Assembly: GCF_013204845.1 (NCBI RefSeq)
Contig: NZ_JABMKY010000011.1
Coordinates: forward strand, 62,001-126,000
Length of the DNA stretch: 64,000 bases
Direction: 5' to 3'
Origin: Paenibacillus qinlingensis
GTDB taxonomy: Bacteria; Bacillota; Bacilli; Paenibacillales; NBRC-103111
Shown here: positions 51,611-61,951 of the stretch, in pieces
How the letters are laid out: each line of letters begins with the position of its first letter
How positions within the stretch are numbered: position 1 is the first letter of the stretch
Notes under the pieces: generated by a model
The model's input: the letters and a program-made list of their open reading frames with translations, nothing else
Database searches by the model: none
What the model was told of the DNA's origin: nothing
Made by a program: the position numbers and the translations under genes

Positions 51611-53371
51611 ATGAACGTACATGTACAGAATTCTGATTATAAAGAGTTATTAATAAAAGCCATTAGAGCAAAAGAAAGTGATTATGATCCCCAGATATGT
51701 ATGCTTCGTCGCCCCTTTCATAGTCCAGGGTATCATACCTCATTAACAGCTCAGGATTACCCCACGATTCATCCGACTTATCCTTCATTGCTCTATGCGG
51801 TTGGCTTGTTAAATACGGAAATAGCGGAATACGAGGAGAGGGCCTGCGATATTATAGGTCGCGTGTTAACCTTACAAGATCGTGAGCAGAGTCATGATAC
51901 CTACGGAATCTGGCCTTGGTTTTACGAAGAACCACTGGCACAGATGGCTCCGCCTGATTGGAATTGGGCTGACTTTTGCGGAAAAGAACTGCTGTTAGCG
52001 ATGCTGCGCCATGGTCATAAGCTGCCTGAATCGTTGAAGAGACGAATCCATGAAGCGGTCTGTTGTGCCTCTGACGCCATTATCAAACGGAACGTGGGTC
52101 CTCATTATACGAATATTGCCATCATGGGAGCATTTGTGACTTTAATCGCGGGTGAGTTGTATGAACGGAAGGATTATGCCGATTATGGGCTGGATCGATT
52201 GGAAAAGCTTCAACGCTATACAGCAAAGTTAGGGACATTTCAAGAATTCAACAGTCCAGCGTATTCCATTATTGCCATTGTAGAGCTGTCAAAAATTCAT
52301 ACATATTCTACCCATTCTCGCGCAAAGTCCATTGCCACTGAATTATTGGATTTGGTATGGCGAATGGTTGCAGAGCACTATCATCCAAGCTCTAGGCAAT
52401 GGGCAGGTCCACATAGCCGCAGTTATAGCACATTGCTAAATAATAGAGCGCTTTCATTCTTGCAGATAGCTACAAGCAACCAAATTGTTTTCTTAAACCA
52501 ATGGGATTTAGAATATGATTCAGAATGGTTTGGCAGCGGAATTCAATGCCCAGAAGCTTATGTGGGGCTATTTACTGCGAATAAGAAAAGTGATCTCAGT
52601 CAATTGTATTATCGAAATGAGGAGACTGGCTTTGTGAAGTGGGCAGACACTTTTCTTACTCCAACGTATACAATCGGCGTGTTTCGTCATGAAATTATGT
52701 GGAATCAAACAAGAGGGATGGTGGCGTATTTCGATAATGGGGAACATAGCACTTATCTGCAAATGCGTTGTTTGCATGACGGATATGATTACTGCTCAGC
52801 AGTACTCCAAACGGCAGCAAGCAGCAGTCAACTACTGCTCGGAGTGAATTTTCTAACGAATGGCGGGGATACACATCCCAATTTGGATCGTATCCAAGGG
52901 AAGATAGCAGCGACTGATTTCCGGATTCGCATGGAATTTGGCGGTTGCTTGGAACGAGTAAGGCTAGAGAAACAAGGTACTAAAGCGCATGTGATAATTG
53001 ATGGAATGGTATTGCGATTCGAAAGTGTGTATGCCGTCTTTGAGGAGTCGGAAGAAACGCAATCACCATGTGAAGAAGAGTTGTTCAGCTCATTGGCAGG
53101 TTGGGATTGGGAAATAAGCAAAGAAGGTGACATATACGGGTTAGACTTGATCATTCATCGTGGAGAGAAACGTACAATAGACTTTATGGCTTTGAACAAA
53201 GCAGCATTTCTTTTCTCTCTATCCATTGGCGACTTGGAGGGGGTACATCCTCAAATAACGTTATTGGAAGAAGCTGACCAAGTGACGGCGAGATATGTTG
53301 ACGATATTGCCGATCGAGCGACACAGCAGTTGACGATTTCATTGAAGCCGAACGATAAACATCCGAACTAA
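51611..53371 (+). CDS. Unrecognised cytoplasmic protein, probable (alpha/alpha)-toroid carbohydrate-active enzyme
   Basis: A 586-residue protein without signal peptide. The first 390 residues look all-helical with conserved-looking aromatic and polar clusters: Y98-G-I-W-P-W-F-Y105-E-E, N161-V-G-P-H165-Y-T-N168, Q211-E-F-N214-S-P-A-Y218 and W264-A-G-P-H268-S-R270-S-Y272. The last 190 residues are beta-rich. Helical toroid plus beta-sandwich with Asn/His/Tyr/Arg clusters is the plan of several polysaccharide lyase and hydrolase families, but no family is recognised. The ATG at 51611 is 9 bases after AAAGGAGGG. Position between a binding protein and two secreted hydrolases suggests intracellular breakdown of imported oligosaccharide. 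Function is inference. Confidence 0.7.
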   Translation: MNVHVQNSDYKELLIKAIRAKESDYDPQICMLRRPFHSPGYHTSLTAQDYPTIHPTYPSLLYAVGLLNTEIAEYEERACDIIGRVLTLQDREQSHDTYGIWPWFYEEPLAQMAPPDWNWADFCGKELLLAMLRHGHKLPESLKRRIHEAVCCASDAIIKRNVGPHYTNIAIMGAFVTLIAGELYERKDYADYGLDRLEKLQRYTAKLGTFQEFNSPAYSIIAIVELSKIHTYSTHSRAKSIATELLDLVWRMVAEHYHPSSRQWAGPHSRSYSTLLNNRALSFLQIATSNQIVFLNQWDLEYDSEWFGSGIQCPEAYVGLFTANKKSDLSQLYYRNEETGFVKWADTFLTPTYTIGVFRHEIMWNQTRGMVAYFDNGEHSTYLQMRCLHDGYDYCSAVLQTAASSSQLLLGVNFLTNGGDTHPNLDRIQGKIAATDFRIRMEFGGCLERVRLEKQGTKAHVIIDGMVLRFESVYAVFEESEETQSPCEEELFSSLAGWDWEISKEGDIYGLDLIIHRGEKRTIDFMALNKAAFLFSLSIGDLEGVHPQITLLEEADQVTARYVDDIADRATQQLTISLKPNDKHPN

Positions 53372-53376
53372 GCGAT

Positions 53377-53424
53377 AAAGCATTTTGCAGCAGGGATTTT
53401 TCTCTGCTCGAAATGCTTTTTTTT
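53377..53424 (+). terminator. Terminator after the helical enzyme gene
   Basis: AAGCATTT / AAATGCTT with inner GCAG/CTGC pairs, followed by a long T run; ends the transporter-enzyme transcript. Confidence 0.8.
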
Positions 53425-53698
53425 ATGTTGAATGGAGTGACCTCATCATGCTTCAGGTTACATCTTTTAAGGTGAACATAAGCAATCTGCTAAACGATAG
53501 TCGATTGAACAGGATCGAAAGAAATGCCACGTCATATAAAAAGTGTCTCTTGTGATTTTGTTCGTATTTGACTAAGTTAATTTCAGCATCCAGTTGTGAT
53601 CATTGACCAGAGAGGACGTGTTAAAACGTGGGTTGATACAACGGTAAGATCAAATGACATGTCGGTCAGGTCAATCGTTCGAGAAAGGGAGTTCTGTG
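53425..53698. other. Promoter/leader region of the hydrolase genes
   Basis: About 270 bases after a terminator, so a separate promoter is expected. TTGACT at 53568-53573 could be a -35, but no -10 at 16-18 bases is convincing. A 35-codon frame from 53448 is probably chance. Confidence 0.35.
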
Positions 53699-56600
53699 AT
53701 GAAGCGCCTAAAAAAAATATGTTCCATCCTTTTCGCTATGATCATTTTCATACAAGGTTTGGGTATGGCTTCGATGAGTCCTATGACCGCACAAGCGGCT
53801 GACTCCGTTTCACCAAAGTTGCTGAGCGGTAATATTCTAGGTGACTTGTTCCCTGCGAATACAACTGTCATGAATACAGGAGCCTCATATACCTGGCAGC
53901 AAGATGGGCTTTATGCAACGGAATCCAATCTTGTCGCTTCAGATTCTTTGGCGGATAAAATGATGGACGGTTCTGTAAGCGTTGTCAGTTCGGCTAGTCA
54001 ATCTGGAGAAGCTTATGGGACAGTGGTCTATGACCTGCAAACTGTAAACCGTCTTACATCCTTGCAGGTGTGGTCAGATTTTTCAGCTGCAAGCGGATTG
54101 AAACAGGTAGAGATTCATGCAAGTCTCGATGGCATTAATTACAATCGTGTTGCGGTAACTGAGAGTGTATATGGCAATGACGCGGGCATTGTACCTGTGA
54201 GCAGCGAGATGAAACCTGCCCCCTATGCCAGATATGTAAAGGTTGTGCTTCATAAAGATCCAGCCAAGCTTATGATGAGTATCGCGGAAATTGCCATTTG
54301 GGGTGATGCTGTTCAGGAGCCGGCGATTCTGAGCAATAATCAATTAAAGACCGGTGGTTACTACGGGGCGGGGACGCCGAAGTTGGATACGAAAGCGACG
54401 TATAAATGGCATACGGAGCAACCTTTTGTGACACAAGCAGGATTACTTGCAACGGATAATGAGGCTGGCGCGAAGAACGACGGCAGTGCAGGCGGCTTGC
54501 CTGATCTCATTGATGGCTCAAGTACAGAGTCGACAGCCGATACAACAGCCAGCATGACAGCAGGTTCGCAAGGTCAATACGGAACCGTCACGTTTACATT
54601 AAATGACGTATATCAGATCGGTTCGATTGATGTCTGGTCCAAAGCGAGCAGCGCAAACTTCATGGATGGTTATGAGGTGCTGTTAAGCTTGGATAACATC
54701 AACTATTTCTCCAGCGGTTACACGGCCAATCCGAACAATCGATACGCAGATGCGATGCTCAATTCGCCCTCCTACGGCATTCCTGGCAAGCACGCCAAGT
54801 ATGTCAGAATCGTCATGCATAACGCCAACGATTCCGATCGGTTAATTGCTGGCGAAATTGCGATTAAGGGTTGGAGACTTTATGATGCGACACTTGTCAA
54901 GAAAGACATGCCGGATCTAGTTGAACTCGCCACGACTATTAAAAATTACAACACGTTGTATCTCGATTGGTCAGCCTATAATTCGGTGGTCAATAAAGTA
55001 AATAAATACAGTATCTATATACAGAAGAATGACTTCACATCGACGAATGGGCTTGCCGCTCGGGTGACAGCCGAAAATGGGTCAGTCGAACAGAAGGGGA
55101 AATTCCTGCTCGTTTCATCCTTAGAGCCAGCGACGACGTATTACATAGCTGTAACGCCAACGAGCACAACTTCGGGCGAGCGTAAGGATGTCAGCACAAT
55201 TAAAATAACGACGCCTAGTGTCCTGGGCGGGGAGAAGATTGGGGACATTTTCGCTATTAATGATACACCCTACGGGGGAGGAAATTATGTTCATCACGGG
55301 GATAAAGAGGAAGAGAATATCATCCGTAAGCTTATGCTCATGCGAAGCATTGAAGGGATTAATTTTAATCGGTGGTGGATTCATGATTCTTGGGTTAAAG
55401 CATTCTCGAATACATACGGAATCGGGTTCCACACGTTTTACCATGGTCCTCAAGATGTACCCATGGAAAATAAGCAAGGGACCTGGACCTTCTCTACCGT
55501 CAATGAGCCTGATCTGAAAGGGACGAATCCTTCTGCTCTCGCCTTACAGTTTAAACAAAACCATGAGAGCCTGAAGGCAGTAGACAACCGAAATTTACTT
55601 ATTGAGCCTGCGTTAGGCGGGACTGAGCCAGCAAGTATGACTTGGCTTGAGAATTTGTATAAGTCCGATGGCCAGAACGGCGCTTTAGTAAAAACGTACT
55701 TTGATGTTCTTGATGTGCATCCTTATGTGAAAAATCATGAAGGTAGTCTGCCAGGTCTCGTTCCAGGTGCCCCGGAAATGCTAATTGGGAAAATAAATGA
55801 AATCGATGCGTTGAAAGCTAAATATGGCGATCAGCCTAAGCCCGTCATATTCAGTGAACTTGGATGGAGCACCTATACAGGAAACGGCTATCTTCGACCT
55901 GTAGATAAGATAACGCAACGTAATTACTTAGCTAGAGCCTATATGCATGCAATTGCTGGCGGTATTAAGCGCATGCATTGGTACGATTTCCAAGATGACG
56001 GAGTCGATCCGACGAATCTGGAACATAATCTGGGCTTGATCGATTGGTATGGCGTTCCGAAGCCAAGCTATTATGCCTATTATGCGATGGCAAAAGTGTT
56101 GAAAGACGCCAAGTTTATTGGACCCAAAGCGAATGTTGATCATCCGTATTATGGATATGAATATTGGCATGAAGGGAAAAATCAGTACATTACATCGCTA
56201 TGGGCTGCTGATGAATCTACCAAAACAGCCACTTTCCAAACGAAGGATACCAGCCTTACTGTTGTAGGTATTGATGGGAGTTACTCTTACTTACCGGTTA
56301 ATGATGGGATTGCGAGCTTAACAATTAGTGGTGCACCTGTTTTCATATACTCGAGCACGGGCTTGGAAATCTCTTCGATTGATGATTCCTTTGTATTAAA
56401 AAACACTTCGGTGGATGTCAGACGTGGCGATACGCTCCATACGGTTATTCAACGTTCTGGCTTGGGAGCCGAACTGAATGGAAAGATTCAACTCATGGGC
56501 CCATCCGGTGATTGGAAACTCGAAGGTGAAGCAAGCTTTACTGCAGGAACAACGGCGATTCCGGTTGCTATCCCTATCCCACTTAACGCGGAAGAGAAGG

Positions 56601-59122
56601 TTCATGAGGTTACGATTCAAGTTATCTCGGGTACGTCACTCATTGCAGCCATGAAATTGAAGGTCAACGTACTAGAGACCGTCAAAGTTCGTATTGTGCC
56701 TGAGGTTGCAGTGCCTGGAAAATGGAATGAATGGAATACAGCAATCTATGTAGAGAATGCGACTGCTGACAAAGAGCTAACCGGTATCGTTCGAGTTACG
56801 GACGCGGTATATCTAACCCTAGACCAAGGAAGCCCAATTACTTTCAATCGCTTATTGCCAGGTGAAATTACGAAGATCACCGTGCCGATTACCTCTCTTC
56901 CAGAACAAGCAAGAGCCAAATTGAAATTATCCATTGATTTGGATAATGGATTTACGAAGATTGTGGAAAGACCGTTTAATTTTATTGCAGCTGTAAACGA
57001 CCAGACAGCGCCAATTATCGATGGCAAGCTATCTGAGGAAAGCTGGAGTAATAGCATGCCCATCGTCATTAACAGACCAGATCAAATTAAAAACATAGTC
57101 AACTGGGGCGGTGAAGCTGATTTAAGCGGCAAGGGCTTCCTGAAGTGGGATATGAAACAGCTATACTTCGGTATGGAAGTTCAAGATGACAAGCATTATC
57201 AAGTAGGAGCTGGCGGTGATCTGTGGCAAGGGGATAGCATCCAATTCGCCATTGATACGGGAAGAGAAGGCGGAGTCGGCAGCTCAGCCAACAATGAGTT
57301 CGGCATTGCACTTGGCGAACAAGGGCCGATGGTTTGGAGATGGCTCGCGGCTAACGGCAAGCCAATTGGGGAAATGACGACTGTGCAGTCAGCTGTTTAT
57401 CGAAGCGCCATCGCGACTACCTATGAGCTTGCGATTCCTTGGACAGAGCTACTGCCTCCAGGTCGTACAGTGACGGACAAAGACATTTTTGGCTTTTCGA
57501 TGCTCATCAATGAGAATGATGGAACAACCCGCCGAGGTTGGCTTGAATACATGAGCGGTATTGGTTCCAGTAAGAACACGCAGTTATTTGAGGATCTCAT
57601 ATTCAGCCAAATTCATGCACCTGAAGTTAAGGTGACTGGCGTGAAGCTTGACCAACCGACAGTGACTTTGAACAGAGGGCAATCCATGGTTCTGAAGGCA
57701 ACTGTACTTCCGAGCGATGCAACCAACAAACAGGTTCGGTTTACAACCAGCGATCAAGCAGTGGTTAGCGTATCGCAAGAGGTGTATGGCTTGCAAGCAA
57801 CGGTGACAGGTGTCTCAGCTGGAACGGCAACGGTTCGTGTGACGACCGTCGATGGTAGCTATTCGGCGACTAGTCGAGTAACCGTTCAGTTACCTTCAGG
57901 TGAAAGTAATGTGCCTTCAGGCGGGGGAGCATGGATGCCAGCGCCAGATCTTCCTGAGATTCAGGCTGGAACGATCCGCTTCACAAACCCAGTGCTGAAG
58001 CAAGACGGAACGGTTGAAATTGAAGTCCCTATGGCTTCCTTGGAGAAAGCGATAGAAGGAGCATTATCATCTGATCGAACGCTTATCATCGATATTGCAA
58101 AAGTGACAGGTGCCAAGAAATTTCAGCTTAAGCTCCCTGCATCCATTCTTGACATAGCTCAAAAGAATCATATCGAAAACATCCAATTCCGAACAGGGTT
58201 GGCGACGATAGCTTTGACACCTGATGCATTGTCGGACCAAGTGAAGTCGAACTCAGCTGTTTTGGAGATTTTCGTGGAGGAGGTTCGTTCAGATGCTCTT
58301 ACTGGAGCAGCGGGTTCTCGTGTAGGAAACCAAGCTGTATATGATTTTAAAGTCATCCTAGATGGGATTAGCATTCATTCGTTTTCCCGCAGAGATGCGG
58401 TTCAGATCTCGATGGACTATACGCTCGCACCAGACGAGAACGGCGATCAAATCATTGTGTACCACATCCTAGACGGTCAGACGCTTGAAGTGATGAAGAA
58501 TGGGAAATATGAGGCCGCAACAGGTCAAGTCACTTTTACGACAAATCATCTTAGCTCATATACAGCCTTGTATACGCATGTGACTTTCTCGGATCTTCAG
58601 GATGCCGTGTGGGCGCAAAATAGCATTGAATCATTGGCAGCAAGAGAAATCGTAAATGGTCTCGAAAGTGATCGGTTTGCTCCGAATGAACAGGTTACGA
58701 GAGCCCAGTTTATTCAGATGCTGATGAATGCCTTCGATCTGACAGAAGCGGATGCTGCAGCGAGTTTCAGCGACGTGAAAAAAGACGATTGGTTCTACAA
58801 AGCAGTGGCAAGCGCTCAGAAGTTGGGAATCATCCAAGGGTATGAGGATGGGTCGTTTGGTGCCAATCAACCTATATCAAGACAAGATATGGCGGTTATG
58901 GCATCTAGAGTAATTATGTTAGCAGAGATTGAGCTTCAGACATTGATCGATCCTGTGCGTTTCGATGATCAGCTAGACATTGACGCTTATGCTCAGGAAG
59001 CAGTTAAGTCGATGCAAGCGGCTGGTATCATTAACGGATTAGATGAGAATCGATTCGCACCGGATAGGAATGCGACACGTGCACAAGCTGCAAAAATCAT
59101 TTATGGCCTGTTATTTATGTGA
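53699..59122 (+). CDS. Giant S-layer-anchored glycoside hydrolase (clan GH-A-like) with discoidin, CBM9-like, Ig-like and SLH domains
   Basis: A 1807-residue exported enzyme. Signal peptide 1-34 (ending T-A-Q-A-A-D). Two discoidin-like domains (about 40-200 and 205-395) and an Fn3-like segment (about 400-505) lead to a (beta/alpha)8-type catalytic domain (about 510-890). Likely acid/base E603 is in S-T-V-N-E-P-D-L-K-G and likely nucleophile E720 in F-S-E-L-G-W-S-T-Y. Then come a linker, a CBM9/DOMON-like domain (about 1105-1310), a Big_2 Ig-like domain (about 1320-1405), a beta-rich segment and three SLH domains (about 1640-1807; F-S-D-V-K-K-D-D-W-F-Y-K-A-V and G-Y-E-D-G-S-F-G). GH family and substrate are not recognised. 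GAAAGGGAG precedes the ATG. Paralogue of the next gene. Confidence 0.85.
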   Translation: MKRLKKICSILFAMIIFIQGLGMASMSPMTAQAADSVSPKLLSGNILGDLFPANTTVMNTGASYTWQQDGLYATESNLVASDSLADKMMDGSVSVVSSASQSGEAYGTVVYDLQTVNRLTSLQVWSDFSAASGLKQVEIHASLDGINYNRVAVTESVYGNDAGIVPVSSEMKPAPYARYVKVVLHKDPAKLMMSIAEIAIWGDAVQEPAILSNNQLKTGGYYGAGTPKLDTKATYKWHTEQPFVTQAGLLATDNEAGAKNDGSAGGLPDLIDGSSTESTADTTASMTAGSQGQYGTVTFTLNDVYQIGSIDVWSKASSANFMDGYEVLLSLDNINYFSSGYTANPNNRYADAMLNSPSYGIPGKHAKYVRIVMHNANDSDRLIAGEIAIKGWRLYDATLVKKDMPDLVELATTIKNYNTLYLDWSAYNSVVNKVNKYSIYIQKNDFTSTNGLAARVTAENGSVEQKGKFLLVSSLEPATTYYIAVTPTSTTSGERKDVSTIKITTPSVLGGEKIGDIFAINDTPYGGGNYVHHGDKEEENIIRKLMLMRSIEGINFNRWWIHDSWVKAFSNTYGIGFHTFYHGPQDVPMENKQGTWTFSTVNEPDLKGTNPSALALQFKQNHESLKAVDNRNLLIEPALGGTEPASMTWLENLYKSDGQNGALVKTYFDVLDVHPYVKNHEGSLPGLVPGAPEMLIGKINEIDALKAKYGDQPKPVIFSELGWSTYTGNGYLRPVDKITQRNYLARAYMHAIAGGIKRMHWYDFQDDGVDPTNLEHNLGLIDWYGVPKPSYYAYYAMAKVLKDAKFIGPKANVDHPYYGYEYWHEGKNQYITSLWAADESTKTATFQTKDTSLTVVGIDGSYSYLPVNDGIASLTISGAPVFIYSSTGLEISSIDDSFVLKNTSVDVRRGDTLHTVIQRSGLGAELNGKIQLMGPSGDWKLEGEASFTAGTTAIPVAIPIPLNAEEKVHEVTIQVISGTSLIAAMKLKVNVLETVKVRIVPEVAVPGKWNEWNTAIYVENATADKELTGIVRVTDAVYLTLDQGSPITFNRLLPGEITKITVPITSLPEQARAKLKLSIDLDNGFTKIVERPFNFIAAVNDQTAPIIDGKLSEESWSNSMPIVINRPDQIKNIVNWGGEADLSGKGFLKWDMKQLYFGMEVQDDKHYQVGAGGDLWQGDSIQFAIDTGREGGVGSSANNEFGIALGEQGPMVWRWLAANGKPIGEMTTVQSAVYRSAIATTYELAIPWTELLPPGRTVTDKDIFGFSMLINENDGTTRRGWLEYMSGIGSSKNTQLFEDLIFSQIHAPEVKVTGVKLDQPTVTLNRGQSMVLKATVLPSDATNKQVRFTTSDQAVVSVSQEVYGLQATVTGVSAGTATVRVTTVDGSYSATSRVTVQLPSGESNVPSGGGAWMPAPDLPEIQAGTIRFTNPVLKQDGTVEIEVPMASLEKAIEGALSSDRTLIIDIAKVTGAKKFQLKLPASILDIAQKNHIENIQFRTGLATIALTPDALSDQVKSNSAVLEIFVEEVRSDALTGAAGSRVGNQAVYDFKVILDGISIHSFSRRDAVQISMDYTLAPDENGDQIIVYHILDGQTLEVMKNGKYEAATGQVTFTTNHLSSYTALYTHVTFSDLQDAVWAQNSIESLAAREIVNGLESDRFAPNEQVTRAQFIQMLMNAFDLTEADAAASFSDVKKDDWFYKAVASAQKLGIIQGYEDGSFGANQPISRQDMAVMASRVIMLAEIELQTLIDPVRFDDQLDIDAYAQEAVKSMQAAGIINGLDENRFAPDRNATRAQAAKIIYGLLFM

Positions 59123-59131
59123 ATTTGAATA

Positions 59132-59169
59132 GGGTCGGTAACCAAAGTTCTCAGATGGTATACCGACCC
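59132..59169 (+). ncRNA. Intercistronic hairpin between the two hydrolase genes
   Basis: GGGTCGGTA and TACCGACCC are perfect complements around a 20-base loop, with no T-run. Likely an mRNA processing or stability structure within one transcript, not a terminator. Confidence 0.5.
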
Positions 59170-59200
59170 ACTATCTAACCATCCAGAAAGGAGCTTTGCC

Positions 59201-61930
59201 ATGCGTATTACGAAAAAGAGTTGTGCTCTGATAAGTGCGTTTGTATTTCTTCTTGGCTCGGTTTCCGTAGTGTTCCCTGCTAGTCAAACCGTACAGGCGG
59301 CAGTCAACCAAAAGCTGCTAAGTGGGAACGCAGTTGGAAGTGAATTGTTTCCTACAGATACGCCAGCAATTGCAACAGGTGCGTCTTATACTTGGCTGTC
59401 CGAAGGGACACATGCGACGGAGCCAGGTCTCCTTGCATCGGATGAATCAGCATCACCAGATATGACGGATGGTGGTAACGGCCCAGATGACAATGCCAGC
59501 AATTCGACGGGGAGTGTGGTAGGAGCGGCGGCATACGGAACACTCATCTATGATTTGAAGTCCGTATTGAAAGTATCCTCTGTTACCGTATGGGCGGACA
59601 CGAACAATCAGAGTGGTATGGATCAGTTTGAGGTATACGCCAGCTATGACGGTTTAACTTACAATCGAGTCGGGGTTCAGGAGAACACGAATGCGCAAGA
59701 TACGGGTTTTGCTCCTGTTTCACTTGCCATTAAGCCTATAGTCAATGCGCAATATATCAAAGTTATTATGCATAAAAATCCGAACAAGCAAGTCATGAGG
59801 CTAGGTGAAGTGGCGGTTTATGGAGATGCGCTTGAGCCTATGGCGATACTCAGCAATAACTATTTAAGAGCTTCCGGTACCTACAATACGACCAAACCGA
59901 AAATTGCAACCGGTGCTTCCTACTCGTGGTTAACCGAAAATCCCTTCATCACAGATGGCGATTTAATCAAGTTTGATAACGATGGATCCAAGAACGATAC
60001 GGTAGGGGGACAGCCGGATTTAATTGACGGATCTAGCACGGAATCGGATGCAGCTTCAACGACTAACTCGATCTGGGGCTCCAAAGGGAAATTCGGTGCA
60101 GTTGTATTTAACTTAAATGATGTGTATCAAATTGGGAAAATTGACGTATGGACCTTGGCATCGGGCGGGAATAAGTTCATGGACGGGTATGAAGTGCTCG
60201 TCAGCACAGATGGTGTGAATTACACATCCCTTAGTTACACTACGAATACAAGCAGTCGTACGGCCAATGTGTTCGTGAATACACCGAGCTACGGCGTTCC
60301 TGGTCAGTTTGCCAAATATGTCAAAATCATTATGCATAACGCAAATAATTCGGAAATCCTGACGGTGGGAGAAATCGCCATTTGGGGGTGGAAGCTTTAT
60401 GATGTGTCACTTCCTAAGCAGGCAACACCGGATCAAGTAGAGTTCACGGCTAAGCTCAAAAATTACAGCACGATGTATCTGGATTGGTCCAGTTACAACA
60501 GTGTGGTTAATAATGTGAACAAATATAGTGTCTACGTGGAGACATCTCCTTTTACAAGTACATTAGAATTAAAGCCTAAGTTTACAGCTGAAGCAAAGTC
60601 CATTGAACAATTAGGCAAATTTCTACCCTATTTCGCTTTGAAGCCAGAGACAACTTATTATGTAGCAGTGACCCCCTTCCAAACGACGGGTGTTGAAAGG
60701 CGCGATGTGCAAACTTTGAAAGTCACGACACCATCTGTACTTGGAGGTGAAAGTGTCGGAGATATATTCGCTATCAATGATGCTCCCTATGGGGGAGGAA
60801 ACTATATGCACCATGGTGAGACGGAAGATCTCTTTTTGATGACAAAATTGCGTTTGCTTAGAGATCTCGGAGGTATGAATAAGAACAGATGGTGGGATCA
60901 CAGTAATGCCATGAAAACCCTGTATGGTAAAAGTGGATTGAATTTCCACTATTTCTATCATGGACCGAGTTATGTTGAGGCGGATAATAATGGAGGAGCC
61001 TATACATTCTCGACCTACAACGAACCTGATCTTGCCAATCGAAATCCGGCTTCTGTAGCAGCTCAACTTAAGATAAACCATGATAGCTTGAAAGCCATCA
61101 ACAGCAAGAGCTTACTTGTAGAGCCTGCACTTGCGGGTCTCGATCGTTTAGATCCCACCAAAGGTTTGAATTGGCTGGACGATTTCTATAATTCCGATGG
61201 GCAGAACGGTGCTTTAGTGAAGACCTATTTCGACGTCATGGATGTCCATCCTTATGTCAAATATGAATATCCAGCTGTACCTGGACTTGATCAAGGTACT
61301 CCGGAGAAGCTTCTCGATACGCTGAAGCAATTGAAAGACACGATGACGAGCCACGGTGATGGAGACAAACCGATTGTTATTACGGAGTTAGGGTGGAGCA
61401 CTTACACAGGCGGAAGCTACTTGAAAAAAGTAGATCGTGCGACCCAACGTAATTATTTGGCTAGAGCTTATATGCATGCCATTGCAAACGGCATTCGTAC
61501 CATGCACTGGTACGATTTTGCCGATGATGGCACGGAGACGAATAACTTGGAGCATAATTTAGGGTTGATCGACTGGAATGGTAAGCCCAAGGAGAGTTAT
61601 TACGGTTACTATACACTGATTAGAGTGTTAAAAGATGCAAACTATTTAGGTGTGGTACCGGGCATTGCCAATCCTTACTATGGCTATCAATTCTGGGATG
61701 AGAATAAGAATAGATACATCACATCTTTATGGGATGCCAGTTGGCAAACAACAAGTACCACTACACGAACAGCCGCTATAGAGACGACTGAACCAGGAGT
61801 AACGATTGTTGGCATTGATGGAAGTTATAAATATGTCGCTGCAGTTTCGGGAGTTGTAAGTGTATCTCTCACAGGAGCACCTTTGTTTATCTACTCTCTG
61901 GCGAACGTAACTGTTAATTCCATTAATTAA
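59201..61930 (+). CDS. Secreted glycoside hydrolase (clan GH-A-like), short paralogue without SLH domains
   Basis: A 909-residue exported enzyme with the same first half as its upstream neighbour: signal peptide (about 1-33), two discoidin-like domains (about 38-400), Fn3-like segment, catalytic domain (about 515-890). It keeps V-L-G-G-E-S-V-G-D-I-F-A-I-N-D, likely acid/base E608 in S-T-Y-N-E-P-D-L, Y-F-D-V-M-D-V-H-P-Y-V-K, likely nucleophile E729 in I-T-E-L-G-W-S-T-Y-T-G and M-H-W-Y-D-F. It ends where the catalytic domain's C-terminal beta-sandwich ends, so it lacks the CBM9, Ig and SLH parts and should be freely secreted. AGAAAGGAG precedes the ATG. Tandem duplication with domain loss or gain is the likely origin. 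Confidence 0.87.
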   Translation: MRITKKSCALISAFVFLLGSVSVVFPASQTVQAAVNQKLLSGNAVGSELFPTDTPAIATGASYTWLSEGTHATEPGLLASDESASPDMTDGGNGPDDNASNSTGSVVGAAAYGTLIYDLKSVLKVSSVTVWADTNNQSGMDQFEVYASYDGLTYNRVGVQENTNAQDTGFAPVSLAIKPIVNAQYIKVIMHKNPNKQVMRLGEVAVYGDALEPMAILSNNYLRASGTYNTTKPKIATGASYSWLTENPFITDGDLIKFDNDGSKNDTVGGQPDLIDGSSTESDAASTTNSIWGSKGKFGAVVFNLNDVYQIGKIDVWTLASGGNKFMDGYEVLVSTDGVNYTSLSYTTNTSSRTANVFVNTPSYGVPGQFAKYVKIIMHNANNSEILTVGEIAIWGWKLYDVSLPKQATPDQVEFTAKLKNYSTMYLDWSSYNSVVNNVNKYSVYVETSPFTSTLELKPKFTAEAKSIEQLGKFLPYFALKPETTYYVAVTPFQTTGVERRDVQTLKVTTPSVLGGESVGDIFAINDAPYGGGNYMHHGETEDLFLMTKLRLLRDLGGMNKNRWWDHSNAMKTLYGKSGLNFHYFYHGPSYVEADNNGGAYTFSTYNEPDLANRNPASVAAQLKINHDSLKAINSKSLLVEPALAGLDRLDPTKGLNWLDDFYNSDGQNGALVKTYFDVMDVHPYVKYEYPAVPGLDQGTPEKLLDTLKQLKDTMTSHGDGDKPIVITELGWSTYTGGSYLKKVDRATQRNYLARAYMHAIANGIRTMHWYDFADDGTETNNLEHNLGLIDWNGKPKESYYGYYTLIRVLKDANYLGVVPGIANPYYGYQFWDENKNRYITSLWDASWQTTSTTTRTAAIETTEPGVTIVGIDGSYKYVAAVSGVVSVSLTGAPLFIYSLANVTVNSIN

Positions 61931-61951
61931 TGGATGATTATTCCTCCTGAA

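Noticed and set aside
53448-53555. 35-codon frame in the leader of the giant hydrolase gene
   Set aside because: Weak ribosome site, no recognisable features, length within chance expectation.
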